In this document: in pieces, positions 8,601 to 16,437 of the stretch
Layout: each line of letters begins with the position of its first letter
How positions within the stretch are numbered: the first letter of the stretch is position 1
Assembly: GCA_020024215.1 (NCBI GenBank)
Contig: JAHHUC010000003.1
Coordinates: 1-64,000, forward strand
From: Oscillospiraceae bacterium
GTDB lineage: Bacteria; Bacillota; Clostridia; Oscillospirales; Ruminococcaceae
DNA: 64,000 nucleotides
Direction of reading: 5' to 3'
Notes under the pieces: model-generated
What the model was told of the DNA's origin: nothing
Seen by the model: the letters and a program-made list of their open reading frames with translations, nothing else
Databases searched by the model: none
Made by a program: the position numbers and the translations under genes

Positions 8601-11532
8601 TGTCAAGCACAACAGAAGGGGGAAAATAGATGTTTTTAACAGCGCAGAGCAGGGGAAATACACCATAACCGCCTCCTATGGTTCAGCAAACAGCCAAGAG
8701 GATTTTTACATAAAGGACAAGGAAAAAATAAAAATTGCGCTTAAGGATATAAGTGTTCGGTATCTTGAGGACTTTTCCTTTGAGGCAGATGTGGAAAATA
8801 ACAGAGCAGGCGACATAAGCTTTAGCTATTTTGATTCTGAGGGCAAACCTCTTGCTTCAAAGCCCAAGGCTGTGGGAAGATACACTGTTTTGGCAGAATT
8901 TGAGGATGACTGCTGCTATGGCTCTGCAAGTGCAAGCCTAGTTATAGAACCGGCAGAGCTGGGTGAGCATATGTTTGAGGATATAGCGGACACATTTTAC
9001 ACAGGCAGCCTGATAAGCCCCAAAATAAAGGTAAAGGATGGCTTTAAGCTAAGGCAGGACGAGGATTTTATATGCTGTTATGAAAATAACCTAAACTGCG
9101 GCGAGGCATCTGTGATCCTTAAGGGGATCGGAAGCTTTGAGGGAACAATAAAAAAGAGCTTCGGCATAAAGCCTGCAAACATCACGGCAAGCTTAATATC
9201 GGATTTGAGCAAGGTGTATGACGGAAACACCGATGCGCCGGATATTGTTTTTAAAATACCGGATTTATCCAAGGAAGGCTCCCATATTCTTATAAAATAT
9301 ACGGACAATAAATTTTCTGATAGTTCTGTGGGCGAAAAAAAGAAAATAATATTGGGCACAAGGGTTTCTGCGGATATTTCAAACTACTGCATAAGCTATC
9401 CTGATTTTACAGGAGAAATACTCAGGAGGGAGGTTTTTGTCACAGCTCTGCCATCACAAAAGAATTACGGACAAAAAGACCCCAAAATTCAATTCACGGC
9501 AGAGGGAGTTATAGAGGGAGAAAGCCTTTTGGGAAGCCTTGTGAGGGATGAGGGCGAAAATGTGGGGAAATATAAAATAAATTTAGGCACAATGACCGAA
9601 TTTAAAAATCCCAATTATGCCGTCAGGCTTTCACAGGACTGCGGAAATTTTGAAATAAAGCCCTCTCCCGTGCTTTTTGATGTGGATGTATCACCTGAAA
9701 ACCAAAGGGCAGGACGGGAGGTTTTTATAACTGTTACAGCCAAAAACGCAAATGAGCCAAAAAGCCTTATGGAAAAGGGAATGTTTTCAAATCCCATCGG
9801 CATATCCCTTCATCTTAAAAATGAGAATATAGAGCTTTATGACCCATGGGGTGAGGGAGTTTACAGAGGAAGCTATAAAATACCTTATGAAAGTGACACA
9901 GGTGTGCTTTCCTTTGTTGCCTCCATCAATGACAAAAGCGGAAATTATCTTGCTCAAAGCAGTCAGAGCGCAGATGTAAAGGTGACAAAAAAGGGACTTT
10001 TGGACATAATAATGCAGACAAAAAGGCAGGTGGAATATGCAGAGGATATAAGCTGTGATTTCTTTCTCATGAAAAGAGATGAAACAGACACCCAGGATAT
10101 ATCAGGCAGCATAAAAATATTTGCAGACCAAAAGCTGATAGGAAAATTTTCCTCCAAGCAGGGCAAATTTACCTTGAAGGGCGGAGTTTTGAAAAGCGGC
10201 AGGCACACGCTTTCGGCAGAATATGAGGGAGACGATTATTTTGACAGCACAAGGTCAGAGATAGATATTTTGGTTGTGCCAAAAATTTTGGAGCTTGATG
10301 TCTCTGATATGAAGGCAGTCTCCAAAAGAGAGGGAACCGAGGGAGAAACAAAGGTCTGCGGCAGCATAGGCTTAAAGGGAATTTTAAAGGGGGATGAGGT
10401 TTATTTAAAAAACAAAAGCTTTTTAACCTACGGCTTTAAATCTGCAATAAATGCAGGTGTATACGATGTTTTCATATCCCCTCAGGACGGCCTTTGGCTC
10501 TTAGAGGGCAAGGACAGTGAAAACTACACGCTTTCAGAGTATATTCCAAAGCTCAAGGCGAGTGTGAATAAGGTTGTCGCAGGAGAAAAGGAAAAGATAC
10601 CCTCACTTGACAAGGATGCCGATTTCAGATTTATTTATGAATACGGCATAAGCTCTGTGCCGCCTGCCTTTGAAAACAACGAGCAGCTGGATGCACCCTA
10701 TAAAATTGAAGAGTGTGCCTTGAAAAAGGTGCTTTCTTATAAATCCGGGTTCAAACACAGTCAGGTTTATGATGTTTCTCTTCAGATAAGCCATGATGAG
10801 GGCAAAAGCTGGCAGGATGTGCCCTCTGAAAAATTAGAGGGAAAGAAGCTGAAAATAAAAATACCCTATCCTCCCAAAAGCGGAATATATTCAAAATTTA
10901 ACGGAACGCATATGCTTACAGACAGATACTCTGCGGGAAAATTTGAAAGGCTCAATGTAAAAAACAGAACCTTTGGTATACAGATGACCGTCACAGGTCT
11001 TTCACCTGTGGCTTTAAGCTGGAGGAATCCACCTAAGGAGGAGCCTTTGAAAATAGATGCAGAGAGAAGCTTCTGGCTGCTTGTAAAAATGTATATAGAG
11101 GATTCCTTATATGGCGACATAATAGAAATAAATGCAGGCAGCTTTGACAGGATGCCCTGGGATGTTATGGAGGCACTGTCAGCAAAGCCATATACCACAC
11201 TCATCATACATACAGGGGAAAATCAGATAATAATACCCGGTGAAAATGCCCTTGCTGTGGAAAAATGGCGGATATACTATCCCTTCTCTCTGTTGAAGGC
11301 TGTTTACGGCGGTCTGTGGGAGGAATGGCATGAGCAGCCAAAAAATCCAAAAACAGGCTCGGAAGCTATTCACATAGAGGCATCTTATATATACCAAAAT
11401 TCAAAAGCAGCTGACATGAGAAATACAGATGAAAAAAACAGATTGAAATGCCTTAAATTTGCTATGCTTTTGCTTTTGCCCATTTTATTCTCAAGGCTTC
11501 TTTTAAGAAAAAAGAGCAGCGGCAGACTATAA
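5662..11532 (+). CDS. Giant secreted multi-domain (MBG/YDG/Ig-like) membrane-anchored protein
   Basis: 1956 residues with an N-terminal signal peptide (hydrophobic core about residues 9-30) and a single C-terminal transmembrane helix (about 1927-1950) followed by RKKSSGRL. It should be displayed outside the cell and held by that helix. No LPXTG sortase signal is present. At least three repeats follow the pattern (strand)-x-DYxL...N(A/C)G...GxGxYxG...F.I, near residues 500, 580 and 1110. A YDG-type unit (VYDGNTDAP, about 1184), an MBG-type unit (YGQKDPKIQF, about 1268) and a bacterial Ig-like stretch (about 1445-1536) follow. Residues 1-430 and about 1700-1900 match nothing I know. Such proteins are often adhesins or cell-surface scaffolds; this role is inferred. 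The start could instead be the ATG at 5674. Confidence 0.75.
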   Translation: MGFCMKFERVLCLFLLVFMIFKSAYAFAAAGYPERAGEEETACSENLEIAEQTQKLFSENDEKSSKKGYPEKLYRQALFQIRQLASGNEQDAVISLTCPDDFTDWSWSKQQLGLDDFESFLCELKDPDGNIIYDIDGKTPIMVPSEKTAAAVKNFITPHINLLVYRLMADCPYEFYWFDRQSGIVLDFKCVCDENTLDVCEITVYFHVAEEYLSSSAQHPFALGARTPKIKRAFDNARKIVKKHSNEDDMQKLISYKEEICKLASPLKEGLEQDAFGIANVLDKDNSSHSLPSGYAKSFQYLCSLSKFEDESISCSTVEGFLNNEAHQWNIIRKNDQSFLCDIYFSDEQTPNFSDSLFMKNCGSDGFEEIEKSVSYKAVSGFLYTYDENTLAAYENSDILDLGSKRKQVPKINTEEITISYEDELTDSMLSNFSAQCNEIAVKGTFSWENKEYENAGKVMLSAKFTPEDSLSFEEVKNIKVPVIIRPKEIEISLKKPEPVVYTKRQLKPTLIFTGEAARLKDTDYQLILGENINAGNDKGTFIIRKSSIGNYSFSDFEGSFDIVPMDVKYLEVQLEEEFIYDKKEKMPCPVVKDEEQLLFLNRDYTLCYKDNVNAGIGKIIIKGMGNYSGQHIREFVIEKRTPNLVVSVKNKIYDQKPLIAARDMPADIEYSFDGDGKEEISWYDQNGQMISPPAASGSFKVGIAILETENYKGLAQQCFDVKIERKDIENIEIKGIKAPVKFSVPENEIEQTEQYKAAAVVWTPPDSVFKPNTAYSAEFTLYPRDNFKLTSSSIISVDDSLSLTSSLLSDGGMSVRVYFDLTEKKVPQKLEIDFFDEIDVPTAEPMKETEAAYPLSGRLVYDDKTEDRDLPFSWSLNKKYPNVRIDNNTLFVSSRASGGKIGLEMSLEGTDLSAFCISAIKREASVETKIEITPKAAVILMPKGSRPSTLSFKAQVYDQYGQDMGKRVKAWSLKPQKIGVKHNRRGKIDVFNSAEQGKYTITASYGSANSQEDFYIKDKEKIKIALKDISVRYLEDFSFEADVENNRAGDISFSYFDSEGKPLASKPKAVGRYTVLAEFEDDCCYGSASASLVIEPAELGEHMFEDIADTFYTGSLISPKIKVKDGFKLRQDEDFICCYENNLNCGEASVILKGIGSFEGTIKKSFGIKPANITASLISDLSKVYDGNTDAPDIVFKIPDLSKEGSHILIKYTDNKFSDSSVGEKKKIILGTRVSADISNYCISYPDFTGEILRREVFVTALPSQKNYGQKDPKIQFTAEGVIEGESLLGSLVRDEGENVGKYKINLGTMTEFKNPNYAVRLSQDCGNFEIKPSPVLFDVDVSPENQRAGREVFITVTAKNANEPKSLMEKGMFSNPIGISLHLKNENIELYDPWGEGVYRGSYKIPYESDTGVLSFVASINDKSGNYLAQSSQSADVKVTKKGLLDIIMQTKRQVEYAEDISCDFFLMKRDETDTQDISGSIKIFADQKLIGKFSSKQGKFTLKGGVLKSGRHTLSAEYEGDDYFDSTRSEIDILVVPKILELDVSDMKAVSKREGTEGETKVCGSIGLKGILKGDEVYLKNKSFLTYGFKSAINAGVYDVFISPQDGLWLLEGKDSENYTLSEYIPKLKASVNKVVAGEKEKIPSLDKDADFRFIYEYGISSVPPAFENNEQLDAPYKIEECALKKVLSYKSGFKHSQVYDVSLQISHDEGKSWQDVPSEKLEGKKLKIKIPYPPKSGIYSKFNGTHMLTDRYSAGKFERLNVKNRTFGIQMTVTGLSPVALSWRNPPKEEPLKIDAERSFWLLVKMYIEDSLYGDIIEINAGSFDRMPWDVMEALSAKPYTTLIIHTGENQIIIPGENALAVEKWRIYYPFSLLKAVYGGLWEEWHEQPKNPKTGSEAIHIEASYIYQNSKAADMRNTDEKNRLKCLKFAMLLLLPILFSRLLLRKKSSGRL

Positions 11533-11556
11533 AAAGCGAAGCTTTTCTGCTTTTTT
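11531..11556 (+). terminator. Weak intrinsic terminator after the giant gene
   Basis: An A/T-rich stem (AAAAAGC with GCTTTTT, 7 bp) overlaps the stop codon and ends in a T-rich stretch. An alternative shorter stem, AAAAGC-GAA-GCTTTT, is also possible. Confidence 0.4.
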
Positions 11557-11696
11557 GCCTCCTTCTATATTAAATTTAAGAAAATTTACCAATACTCATT
11601 TTAAATTTATACAAAAATATAAATTTGGTTAGGGAAATTTTTCAATTTATCTGCTATTATATCAGATAGATATTTATAAAGGGGGAGGCTTTTTTC

Positions 11697-12542
11697 ATGA
11701 CAGGTATTGTGGATGTGGGCGGAGGAATGAGGGGCATATATTCTGCCGGAATTTTTGATTACTGCCTTAAAAAGGGCATGAATTTTGACCTTCTGATAGG
11801 AATTTCAGCAGGCAGCGCAAACATGGCATCCTTTTTGTCCAAGCAGCCGGGGAGAAATTATGAATTTTATTGCAGCTATGCCTTCAGAGAGGAATATATG
11901 GGAATGGAACAGCTTGTGAAAACAGGCTCATTTATAAATTTCTCTTATATCTACGATGTTTTGAGCAGAAGCGACGGAGAAAACCCCTTCGATTACAAAG
12001 CCTTTGCAGAGGACAGCTCCCGATTTATTGTGATAGCAACCGATGCAAATACAGGCATGCCCAAATATTTTACCAAGGCGGATATAAGGGAAAACTGCTA
12101 TGATGTGCTGAAGGCCTCCTGCTGCATACCCGGCATAAACAGGCCTATAATCATAGACGGTGTGCCCTATTTTGACGGTGCGCTTTCAGATACCATACCT
12201 ATAAAAAAGGCTTTCAGCGAGGGCTGCGACAAGGTGATACTCATTTTGACAAAGCCTGTTGACCATATAAGAAGAAGCGCAAAGGACAAGGTGCTTTCCA
12301 AAATGATTCAGAAGGCATATCCTCAGGCTGCAAAAAAATTTGAGGACAGGGCAGGCAGATATAATTTATATGTAAAGCTTGCCAAAAAATATCAGCAGGA
12401 GGGGAAGCTTTTGATACTTGCACCTGACAGCGTTGAGGGGCTGGACACCCTTAAAAGGGATAAAAACGCCCTGCACCTTCTTTATCAGAAGGGTATGGCA
12501 GATGCCGAAAAAATAGAAAAATTTCTTTCTGACAGCATATGA
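11697..12542 (+). CDS. Patatin-like phospholipase / lipid acyl hydrolase
   Basis: A patatin-fold serine hydrolase expected to remove acyl chains from phospholipids or related lipids. It has the oxyanion glycine loop GGGMRG (residues 8-13), the nucleophile elbow GISAGS with Ser37, and the catalytic-dyad Asp in DGALSD (about residue 160). The length of 281 residues fits the short bacterial RssA/YlbK-like group. There is no signal peptide, so it is cytoplasmic. A strong AAAGGGGGAGG precedes the ATG. The next gene is an alpha/beta hydrolase of the monoglyceride-lipase type, so the pair may act in lipid turnover. Confidence 0.88.
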   Translation: MTGIVDVGGGMRGIYSAGIFDYCLKKGMNFDLLIGISAGSANMASFLSKQPGRNYEFYCSYAFREEYMGMEQLVKTGSFINFSYIYDVLSRSDGENPFDYKAFAEDSSRFIVIATDANTGMPKYFTKADIRENCYDVLKASCCIPGINRPIIIDGVPYFDGALSDTIPIKKAFSEGCDKVILILTKPVDHIRRSAKDKVLSKMIQKAYPQAAKKFEDRAGRYNLYVKLAKKYQQEGKLLILAPDSVEGLDTLKRDKNALHLLYQKGMADAEKIEKFLSDSI

Positions 12543-12634
12543 CGGAAAAATTTTGAAGGTTTGCAGAATCTATGAAAGGTATATGTGAAATTAGAGCTGA
12601 CTTTCTGCAAAGAGATATATGAAGGGGGATATAA

Positions 12635-13567
12635 ATGGCGGTTTACAGCGAATTTTACTTTCCGTCCTCCCATGAAGGGACGGCTATACACGTCAACAGG
12701 TGGCTGCCTGAAAAAGAGGTAAAGGCGGTTGTTCAGATTGCTCACGGAGTTGCAGAATACGGCTTCAGATATGAGCGCTTTGCCCTGTTTCTTGCCCAAA
12801 ACGGTTATGCGGTATTTGCCAATGACCATTTAGGCCACGGAAAATCCCTTATTGAAAATGCTCCGCCATGCTATTTCGGAGAGGAAAAGGGCTGGCTTCA
12901 TGTGGTGGATGATGTGGAAAGGCTCAGAGAAAGAGCCTCTGATGAATTTAAAAACAAGCCTTATTTTATTTTCGGACATTCAATGGGCTCCTTTATTTTA
13001 AGAAGCCATCTAATAAGATATCCCGGCAGGCTTTTTGGGGCAATAATATGCGGAACCGGCTTTCCCTCTTCTCTTTTGATAAACAGCGGAAGGCTTATAT
13101 CCAATATCAGTATAAGGTCGCTGGGCAAAAAGGGCTTCAGCAAAATGGTGGATAATATGGTATTTGGCAGCTATAATAAAAAATTTATGCCCAACAGGAC
13201 AAAATTCGATTGGCTCTCTCTGAATGAGGATAATGTCAACAGCTATATAAATGACCCTATGTGCAAAGCAGATGTCACTTTGGGGCTTTTGAGCGATATG
13301 CTTGAGGGCCTGAGGCTTGTTACAGATAAGGGCATGATTTCTCTCATGGATAAAAATCAGCCTGTTTTACTTATTTCAGGGGGGCAGGATCCTGTGGGGG
13401 ACATGGGCAGGGGCGTGCAAAAAACCTTTGAGCAATTTAAAGCCTGCGGCATGAAGGATGTCTCTTTAAAGCTTTACCCGAATCTTCGCCACGAGATATT
13501 GAATGAAAGGGAATATATGCAGGTGCAGTCGGATATATTGGCTTTTTTAGAAAAGTACAGCAGATAA
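12635..13567 (+). CDS. Alpha/beta hydrolase, monoacylglycerol lipase / lysophospholipase type
   Basis: A 310-residue serine hydrolase (Hydrolase_4 / Abhydrolase_11 type). The nucleophile elbow GHSMG places Ser at residue 116. The acid is probably the Asp in SGGQDPVGD, and the base is the His in LRHEILNE near the C-terminus. An HG oxyanion motif is seen in QIAHGVAEY. No signal peptide is present. A good AAGGGGG precedes the ATG. It follows the patatin gene by 92 bases in the same direction and ends in a strong terminator, so co-transcription is likely. The natural substrate is not readable from sequence. Confidence 0.88.
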   Translation: MAVYSEFYFPSSHEGTAIHVNRWLPEKEVKAVVQIAHGVAEYGFRYERFALFLAQNGYAVFANDHLGHGKSLIENAPPCYFGEEKGWLHVVDDVERLRERASDEFKNKPYFIFGHSMGSFILRSHLIRYPGRLFGAIICGTGFPSSLLINSGRLISNISIRSLGKKGFSKMVDNMVFGSYNKKFMPNRTKFDWLSLNEDNVNSYINDPMCKADVTLGLLSDMLEGLRLVTDKGMISLMDKNQPVLLISGGQDPVGDMGRGVQKTFEQFKACGMKDVSLKLYPNLRHEILNEREYMQVQSDILAFLEKYSR

Positions 13568-13577
13568 TTTTTTCCTT

Positions 13578-13620
13578 AAAAGGGATGTGCAGCTTATACA
13601 CATTCCTTTTTCCGTTTTTT
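13578..13620 (+). terminator. Intrinsic terminator after the hydrolase pair
   Basis: A 12-bp stem (13578-13589 with 13599-13610, one G-U pair) with a 9-base loop, followed by T-rich sequence up to 13621. Confidence 0.85.
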
Positions 13621-13693
13621 TGCCGGCTTCAGGTTTACTTTTTTAAAAATTTGTGCTAGTGTTAGTGTAATAATTTTAAAAAAGGTGATTTGT

Positions 13694-14233
13694 TTGGAGC
13701 TTTTTGAGAAAAAAATAGAAAGCAAAGAAATTTATGAGGGAAAAATTTTAAGCCTCAGAAAAGATAAGGTGTGTCTTGAGGACGGCACCGAAAGCTTCAG
13801 GGAGGTTATTTCCCACAATGGTGGAGCCTGCGTTGTGGCGATTGATGATGAGGAAAACATACTTTTGGTAAGACAGTTCAGATATCCCTTCAATGAGGTG
13901 CTGACAGAGCTTCCGGCAGGAAAGCTGGAAAAGGGCGAGGACCCTGAAAAATGCGCCCTGCGAGAGCTTTATGAGGAGACAGGCTACAAGGCAGGGAGAA
14001 TTGTTTCACTGAGCCAAATTTTGCCCACACCTGCCTACGATGAGGAGATAACCCACATTTTCTATGCGGATATGCTTGAAAAGGGAGAGAGCAGCCTGGA
14101 TGAGGGGGAATTTCTCGAATGTATAAAGGTACCCTTTGAGGAGGCTTTGAAGATGGTGCTTAACGGAAAAATAAAGGATGCAAAGACAGTCTGCGGAATT
14201 TTGACGGCACGGCTTTTAAAAGATATGAAATAG
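13694..14233 (+). CDS. nudF: Nudix hydrolase, ADP-ribose pyrophosphatase type
   Basis: Hydrolyses ADP-ribose and related nucleoside diphosphate sugars to AMP and a phosphosugar in the cytoplasm. The complete Nudix box is present: G-x5-E-x7-REL-x-EE-x-G, in GKLEKGEDPEKC followed by ALRELYEETGY. The N-terminal part resembles Firmicutes NudF (MELFEKKIESKEI). The TTG at 13694 is chosen because AAAGGTG (13681-13687) sits 6 bases before it; the in-frame GTG at 13685 lies inside that ribosome binding site. This gives 179 residues, the usual family length. Confidence 0.9.
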   Translation: MELFEKKIESKEIYEGKILSLRKDKVCLEDGTESFREVISHNGGACVVAIDDEENILLVRQFRYPFNEVLTELPAGKLEKGEDPEKCALRELYEETGYKAGRIVSLSQILPTPAYDEEITHIFYADMLEKGESSLDEGEFLECIKVPFEEALKMVLNGKIKDAKTVCGILTARLLKDMK

Positions 14234-14265
14234 GCCTATGCAAGCTTCATTTTAAAATGAAAATA

Positions 14266-14341
14266 AAAGAGCATAATCTGCCTTAAATCCATGAAAATGA
14301 AATTGAACAAAGCTCATGGTAAAAAGGCAGAACAGCTCTTT
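14266..14341. other. Long segmented stem-loop in intergenic DNA
   Basis: Three helices stack in register: 14266-14272 with 14335-14341 (7 bp), 14277-14284 with 14324-14331 (8 bp) and 14289-14294 with 14314-14319 (6 bp). Small internal loops separate them, and a 19-base apical loop closes the structure. A further small hairpin follows near 14355-14383. It lies between nudF and the shared terminator. It could be a structured RNA or a degenerate inverted-repeat element. Confidence 0.45.
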
Positions 14342-14392
14342 GGCATTTATAAAAGCCTTGCGGCATTAAAAGCTGCAACGGGCAATAGGGTA

Positions 14393-14424
14393 TAAAAAAA
14401 GGACGGAAGAAGCCGTCCTTTTTA
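14393..14424. terminator. Bidirectional intrinsic terminator
   Basis: AAAAAGGACGG and CCGTCCTTTTT pair around a 6-base loop. The stem is flanked by A-run and T-run, so it can stop both the nudF side and the minus-strand SPFH operon, whose stop codon is at 14429. Confidence 0.9.
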
Positions 14425-14428
14425 AATT

Positions 14429-15370
14429 TTAGTTTTTAGGCTCTGTCATAACTTCCTTAAAGGAGGTTGCAAGACCTGCAAGCCCCTGGATATCCGATGG
14501 AATGATTATCTTTGTAGCCTTGCCGTCAGAGGCCTTTTCAAATGCCTCCAGGCTCTTTATTGTGAGAACTGCGGAGGAGGGATTTGCCTCGTTCAAAAGT
14601 CTTAAAGCATCGGCGTTTGCCTTCTGAACCATCATGATTGCCTCGCTTTCGCCCTGCGCCTCTCTGATTTTCTGCTCCTTTACAGCGTCAGCATGGAGTA
14701 TGGCAGCCTGCTTTTCTGCCTCTGCCCTTAAAATCTGGCTTTCCTTTTCGCCCTCTGCCACAAGTATCTGGCTTCTCTTTTCGCCCTCGGCTCTGAGTAT
14801 TGCCTCTCTTCTTTCTCTCTCTGCCTTCATCTGCTTTTCCATAGCATCCTGAATTTCCTTAGGCGGAATGATGTTTTTAAGCTCAACCCTGTTTACCTTT
14901 ATTCCCCACTTGTCTGTTGCTGTGTCAAGTGTGGAGGTTATCTTGGAATTGATTATGTCACGGGATGTGAGTGTGTGATCCAATTCCATGTCGCCTATAA
15001 TATTTCTCAGCGTGGTGGCGGTGAGATTTTCAATGGCTGAAAGAGGTCTTTCAACGCCGTATGTATAAAGCTTTGCATCTGTTATCTGGAAAAAAACAAC
15101 AGTGTCTATCTGCATTGTTACATTGTCCTTTGTGATAACAGGCTGGGGCTTAAAATCCACCACCTGCTCCTTCAAGGACACCTTTTTGGCTATTCTGTCA
15201 AAGAAGGGCATCTTTATATGAAAGCCGGTCTCCCATGTGGTCTGGTATGTACCTACACGCTCGATGACATAAACCGCCGCCTGAGGGACTATTCTTACAG
15301 AAGATGCGGCGATTGCAAATAAAACTGCTGCGATGATCAGTATGATGGTTATAATAATAAAAGCCTGCAT
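14429..15370 (-). CDS. SPFH/Band 7 (stomatin-like, QmcA/YbbK type) membrane protein
   Basis: A 313-residue member of the SPFH (stomatin/prohibitin/flotillin/HflC) superfamily. It has one N-terminal transmembrane helix (about residues 3-25) and a Band 7 domain (about 25-185, containing VPQAAVYVIERVGTY and GFHIKMPFFDRIAKKVSL). An alanine/glutamate-rich coiled coil (about 185-260) follows, with repeated RAEGEK/RAEAEK units. Such proteins oligomerise into membrane microdomain cages and often act with an NfeD partner, which is encoded directly upstream here. GGAGG precedes the ATG by 8 bases. It is the last gene of the padR-nfeD-SPFH operon. Confidence 0.93.
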   Translation of the reverse strand: MQAFIIITIILIIAAVLFAIAASSVRIVPQAAVYVIERVGTYQTTWETGFHIKMPFFDRIAKKVSLKEQVVDFKPQPVITKDNVTMQIDTVVFFQITDAKLYTYGVERPLSAIENLTATTLRNIIGDMELDHTLTSRDIINSKITSTLDTATDKWGIKVNRVELKNIIPPKEIQDAMEKQMKAERERREAILRAEGEKRSQILVAEGEKESQILRAEAEKQAAILHADAVKEQKIREAQGESEAIMMVQKANADALRLLNEANPSSAVLTIKSLEAFEKASDGKATKIIIPSDIQGLAGLATSFKEVMTEPKN

Positions 15371-15418
15371 ATTTTTACCTCCGAATTTAATGTGCGTTCT
15401 GAAAGATTTAAAAAGGGG

Positions 15419-15856
15419 CTATACAGCCTCAACCTCCACAGTTACGCCTTTTATAGATTTTACCACAACTCTGCTGCCTTTTTCAATGGGAAATCCGTCA
15501 AAAGATGCAGCCTTCCAATAAAGTCCGTTCACATACACCCTGCCGGTGTCCTCCTCGCTGTTTATGCTTTCGGTAACTGTTCCGACCATTCCTATGGTTG
15601 TGTCAGCGTTGGTGGATACCTTTTTGGTTTTTAAAATTTTTTTGCAGAAAGGCTTTGTAACTATGATGGCAAGGATAGAGGAAATGAAAAAGACTGCCAC
15701 CTGAAGTGCAAAGGATGCGTTAAAGAGCGCAAAAATCATGGATACGACAGCGCCGAAGGAAAACCATATCGCCACAAGATCCACCGTCACAGCCTCCGCA
15801 ATGCCCAATATGACAGCGAAAACAAGCCACGACAGCGCCAAGCTCAAAGATGTCAT
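15419..15856 (-). CDS. NfeD-family membrane protein
   Basis: A 145-residue NfeD protein of the short type. It has about three hydrophobic segments in residues 5-75, then a C-terminal beta-barrel OB-fold (TTIGMVGTVTESI ... GRVYVNGLYWKA ... VVKSIKGVTVEVE). NfeD proteins are known partners of SPFH proteins, and the next gene is one. The ATG overlaps the padR stop codon (ATGA, 15853-15856) and has AGGAGG 7 bases upstream, so translation is probably coupled to padR. Confidence 0.92.
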   Translation of the reverse strand: MTSLSLALSWLVFAVILGIAEAVTVDLVAIWFSFGAVVSMIFALFNASFALQVAVFFISSILAIIVTKPFCKKILKTKKVSTNADTTIGMVGTVTESINSEEDTGRVYVNGLYWKAASFDGFPIEKGSRVVVKSIKGVTVEVEAV

Positions 15857-16206
15857 ATCACTACCTCCTCATTATCGGCCTCACGCAAAAGCTTTTTGGA
15901 AATTTTAGAAAGGCTGTCCAGCCTTTTGGCCTCTGCCTTCAAAAGCTGTATGCCCTCTTTGGTTATAAGATATACCTTTCTTCTGTCCTCCTCCGACACC
16001 ACCTCTATGAATCCGTCCTGCTCCAGCTTGTAAAGCACAGTGTAAACAGTGGAGGGACCTAGATTTATCCTTCCTGAGCTTTGCTCCAGGATTATCTGCA
16101 TTATCCCATAGCCGTGGCGCGGCTTTAAAAGAGAAAGGAGAATAAGGAAGCTCTGCTCGCTCATGGGTATGTATGAGCTCAAGAGCTTTTCAAGGCTTTC
16201 CTGCAC
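15853..16206 (-). CDS. PadR-family transcriptional regulator
   Basis: A 117-residue PadR-type winged-helix repressor. The N-terminal half carries FLILLSLLKPRHGYGIMQII and the wing LEQDGFIEVVSEEDRRKVYLITKEG; the C-terminal helix serves for dimerisation. PadR proteins usually respond to small ligands or membrane stress. The start is the GTG at 16206, with AAGGAGG well spaced before it. It is the first gene of an operon with nfeD and an SPFH gene. Its own promoter carries a perfect inverted repeat, so autoregulation of the whole operon is likely. It also lies divergently to an efflux operon. Confidence 0.92.
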   Translation of the reverse strand: MQESLEKLLSSYIPMSEQSFLILLSLLKPRHGYGIMQIILEQSSGRINLGPSTVYTVLYKLEQDGFIEVVSEEDRRKVYLITKEGIQLLKAEAKRLDSLSKISKKLLREADNEEVVI

Positions 16207-16262
16207 AAAGATACCTCCTTACTTGTTTATATATCTGCAAAGCTTTGCTTATTTATGGTAAA

Positions 16263-16291
16263 ACTATATCATATCCTGATATAGTTGTCAA
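16263..16291 (-). promoter_or_regulatory. Promoter and PadR operator of the padR-nfeD-SPFH operon
   Basis: On the minus strand a consensus TTGACA (16286-16291), a 17-base spacer and TATAGT (16263-16268) form a sigma-A promoter. A perfect 9-bp inverted repeat, ACTATATCA (16263-16271) and TGATATAGT (16277-16285), covers the whole spacer and the -10. Binding there would block RNA polymerase. Being directly upstream of padR, it is the obvious candidate operator. Confidence 0.8.
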
Positions 16292-16381
16292 TACTTTTTT
16301 TGCCCTTTTTTCCCATTGTTAAAAGGTGTGTGAATAAAGATGAAATAATTATTAGTTCCATTTTAACTTTTTCCTATTTGA

Positions 16382-16409
16382 TTGACAGTGTTTTCAAAAT
16401 GTATATAAT
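16382..16409 (+). promoter_or_regulatory. Promoter of the adaptor-RND efflux operon
   Basis: A perfect TTGACA at 16382-16387, a 16-base spacer and a perfect TATAAT at 16404-16409. The ATG follows 28 bases later, with AAAGGAG between. The inverted repeat of the padR promoter is not repeated here. Confidence 0.8.
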
Positions 16410-16437
16410 TTAATTAGATTTTAAAAGGAGCTTTGTT

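Noticed and set aside
5662..11532. Split of the giant gene into several genes
   Set aside because: The frame is open for 1956 codons, with a single signal peptide at the start, a single anchor at the end and continuous repeat domains between.
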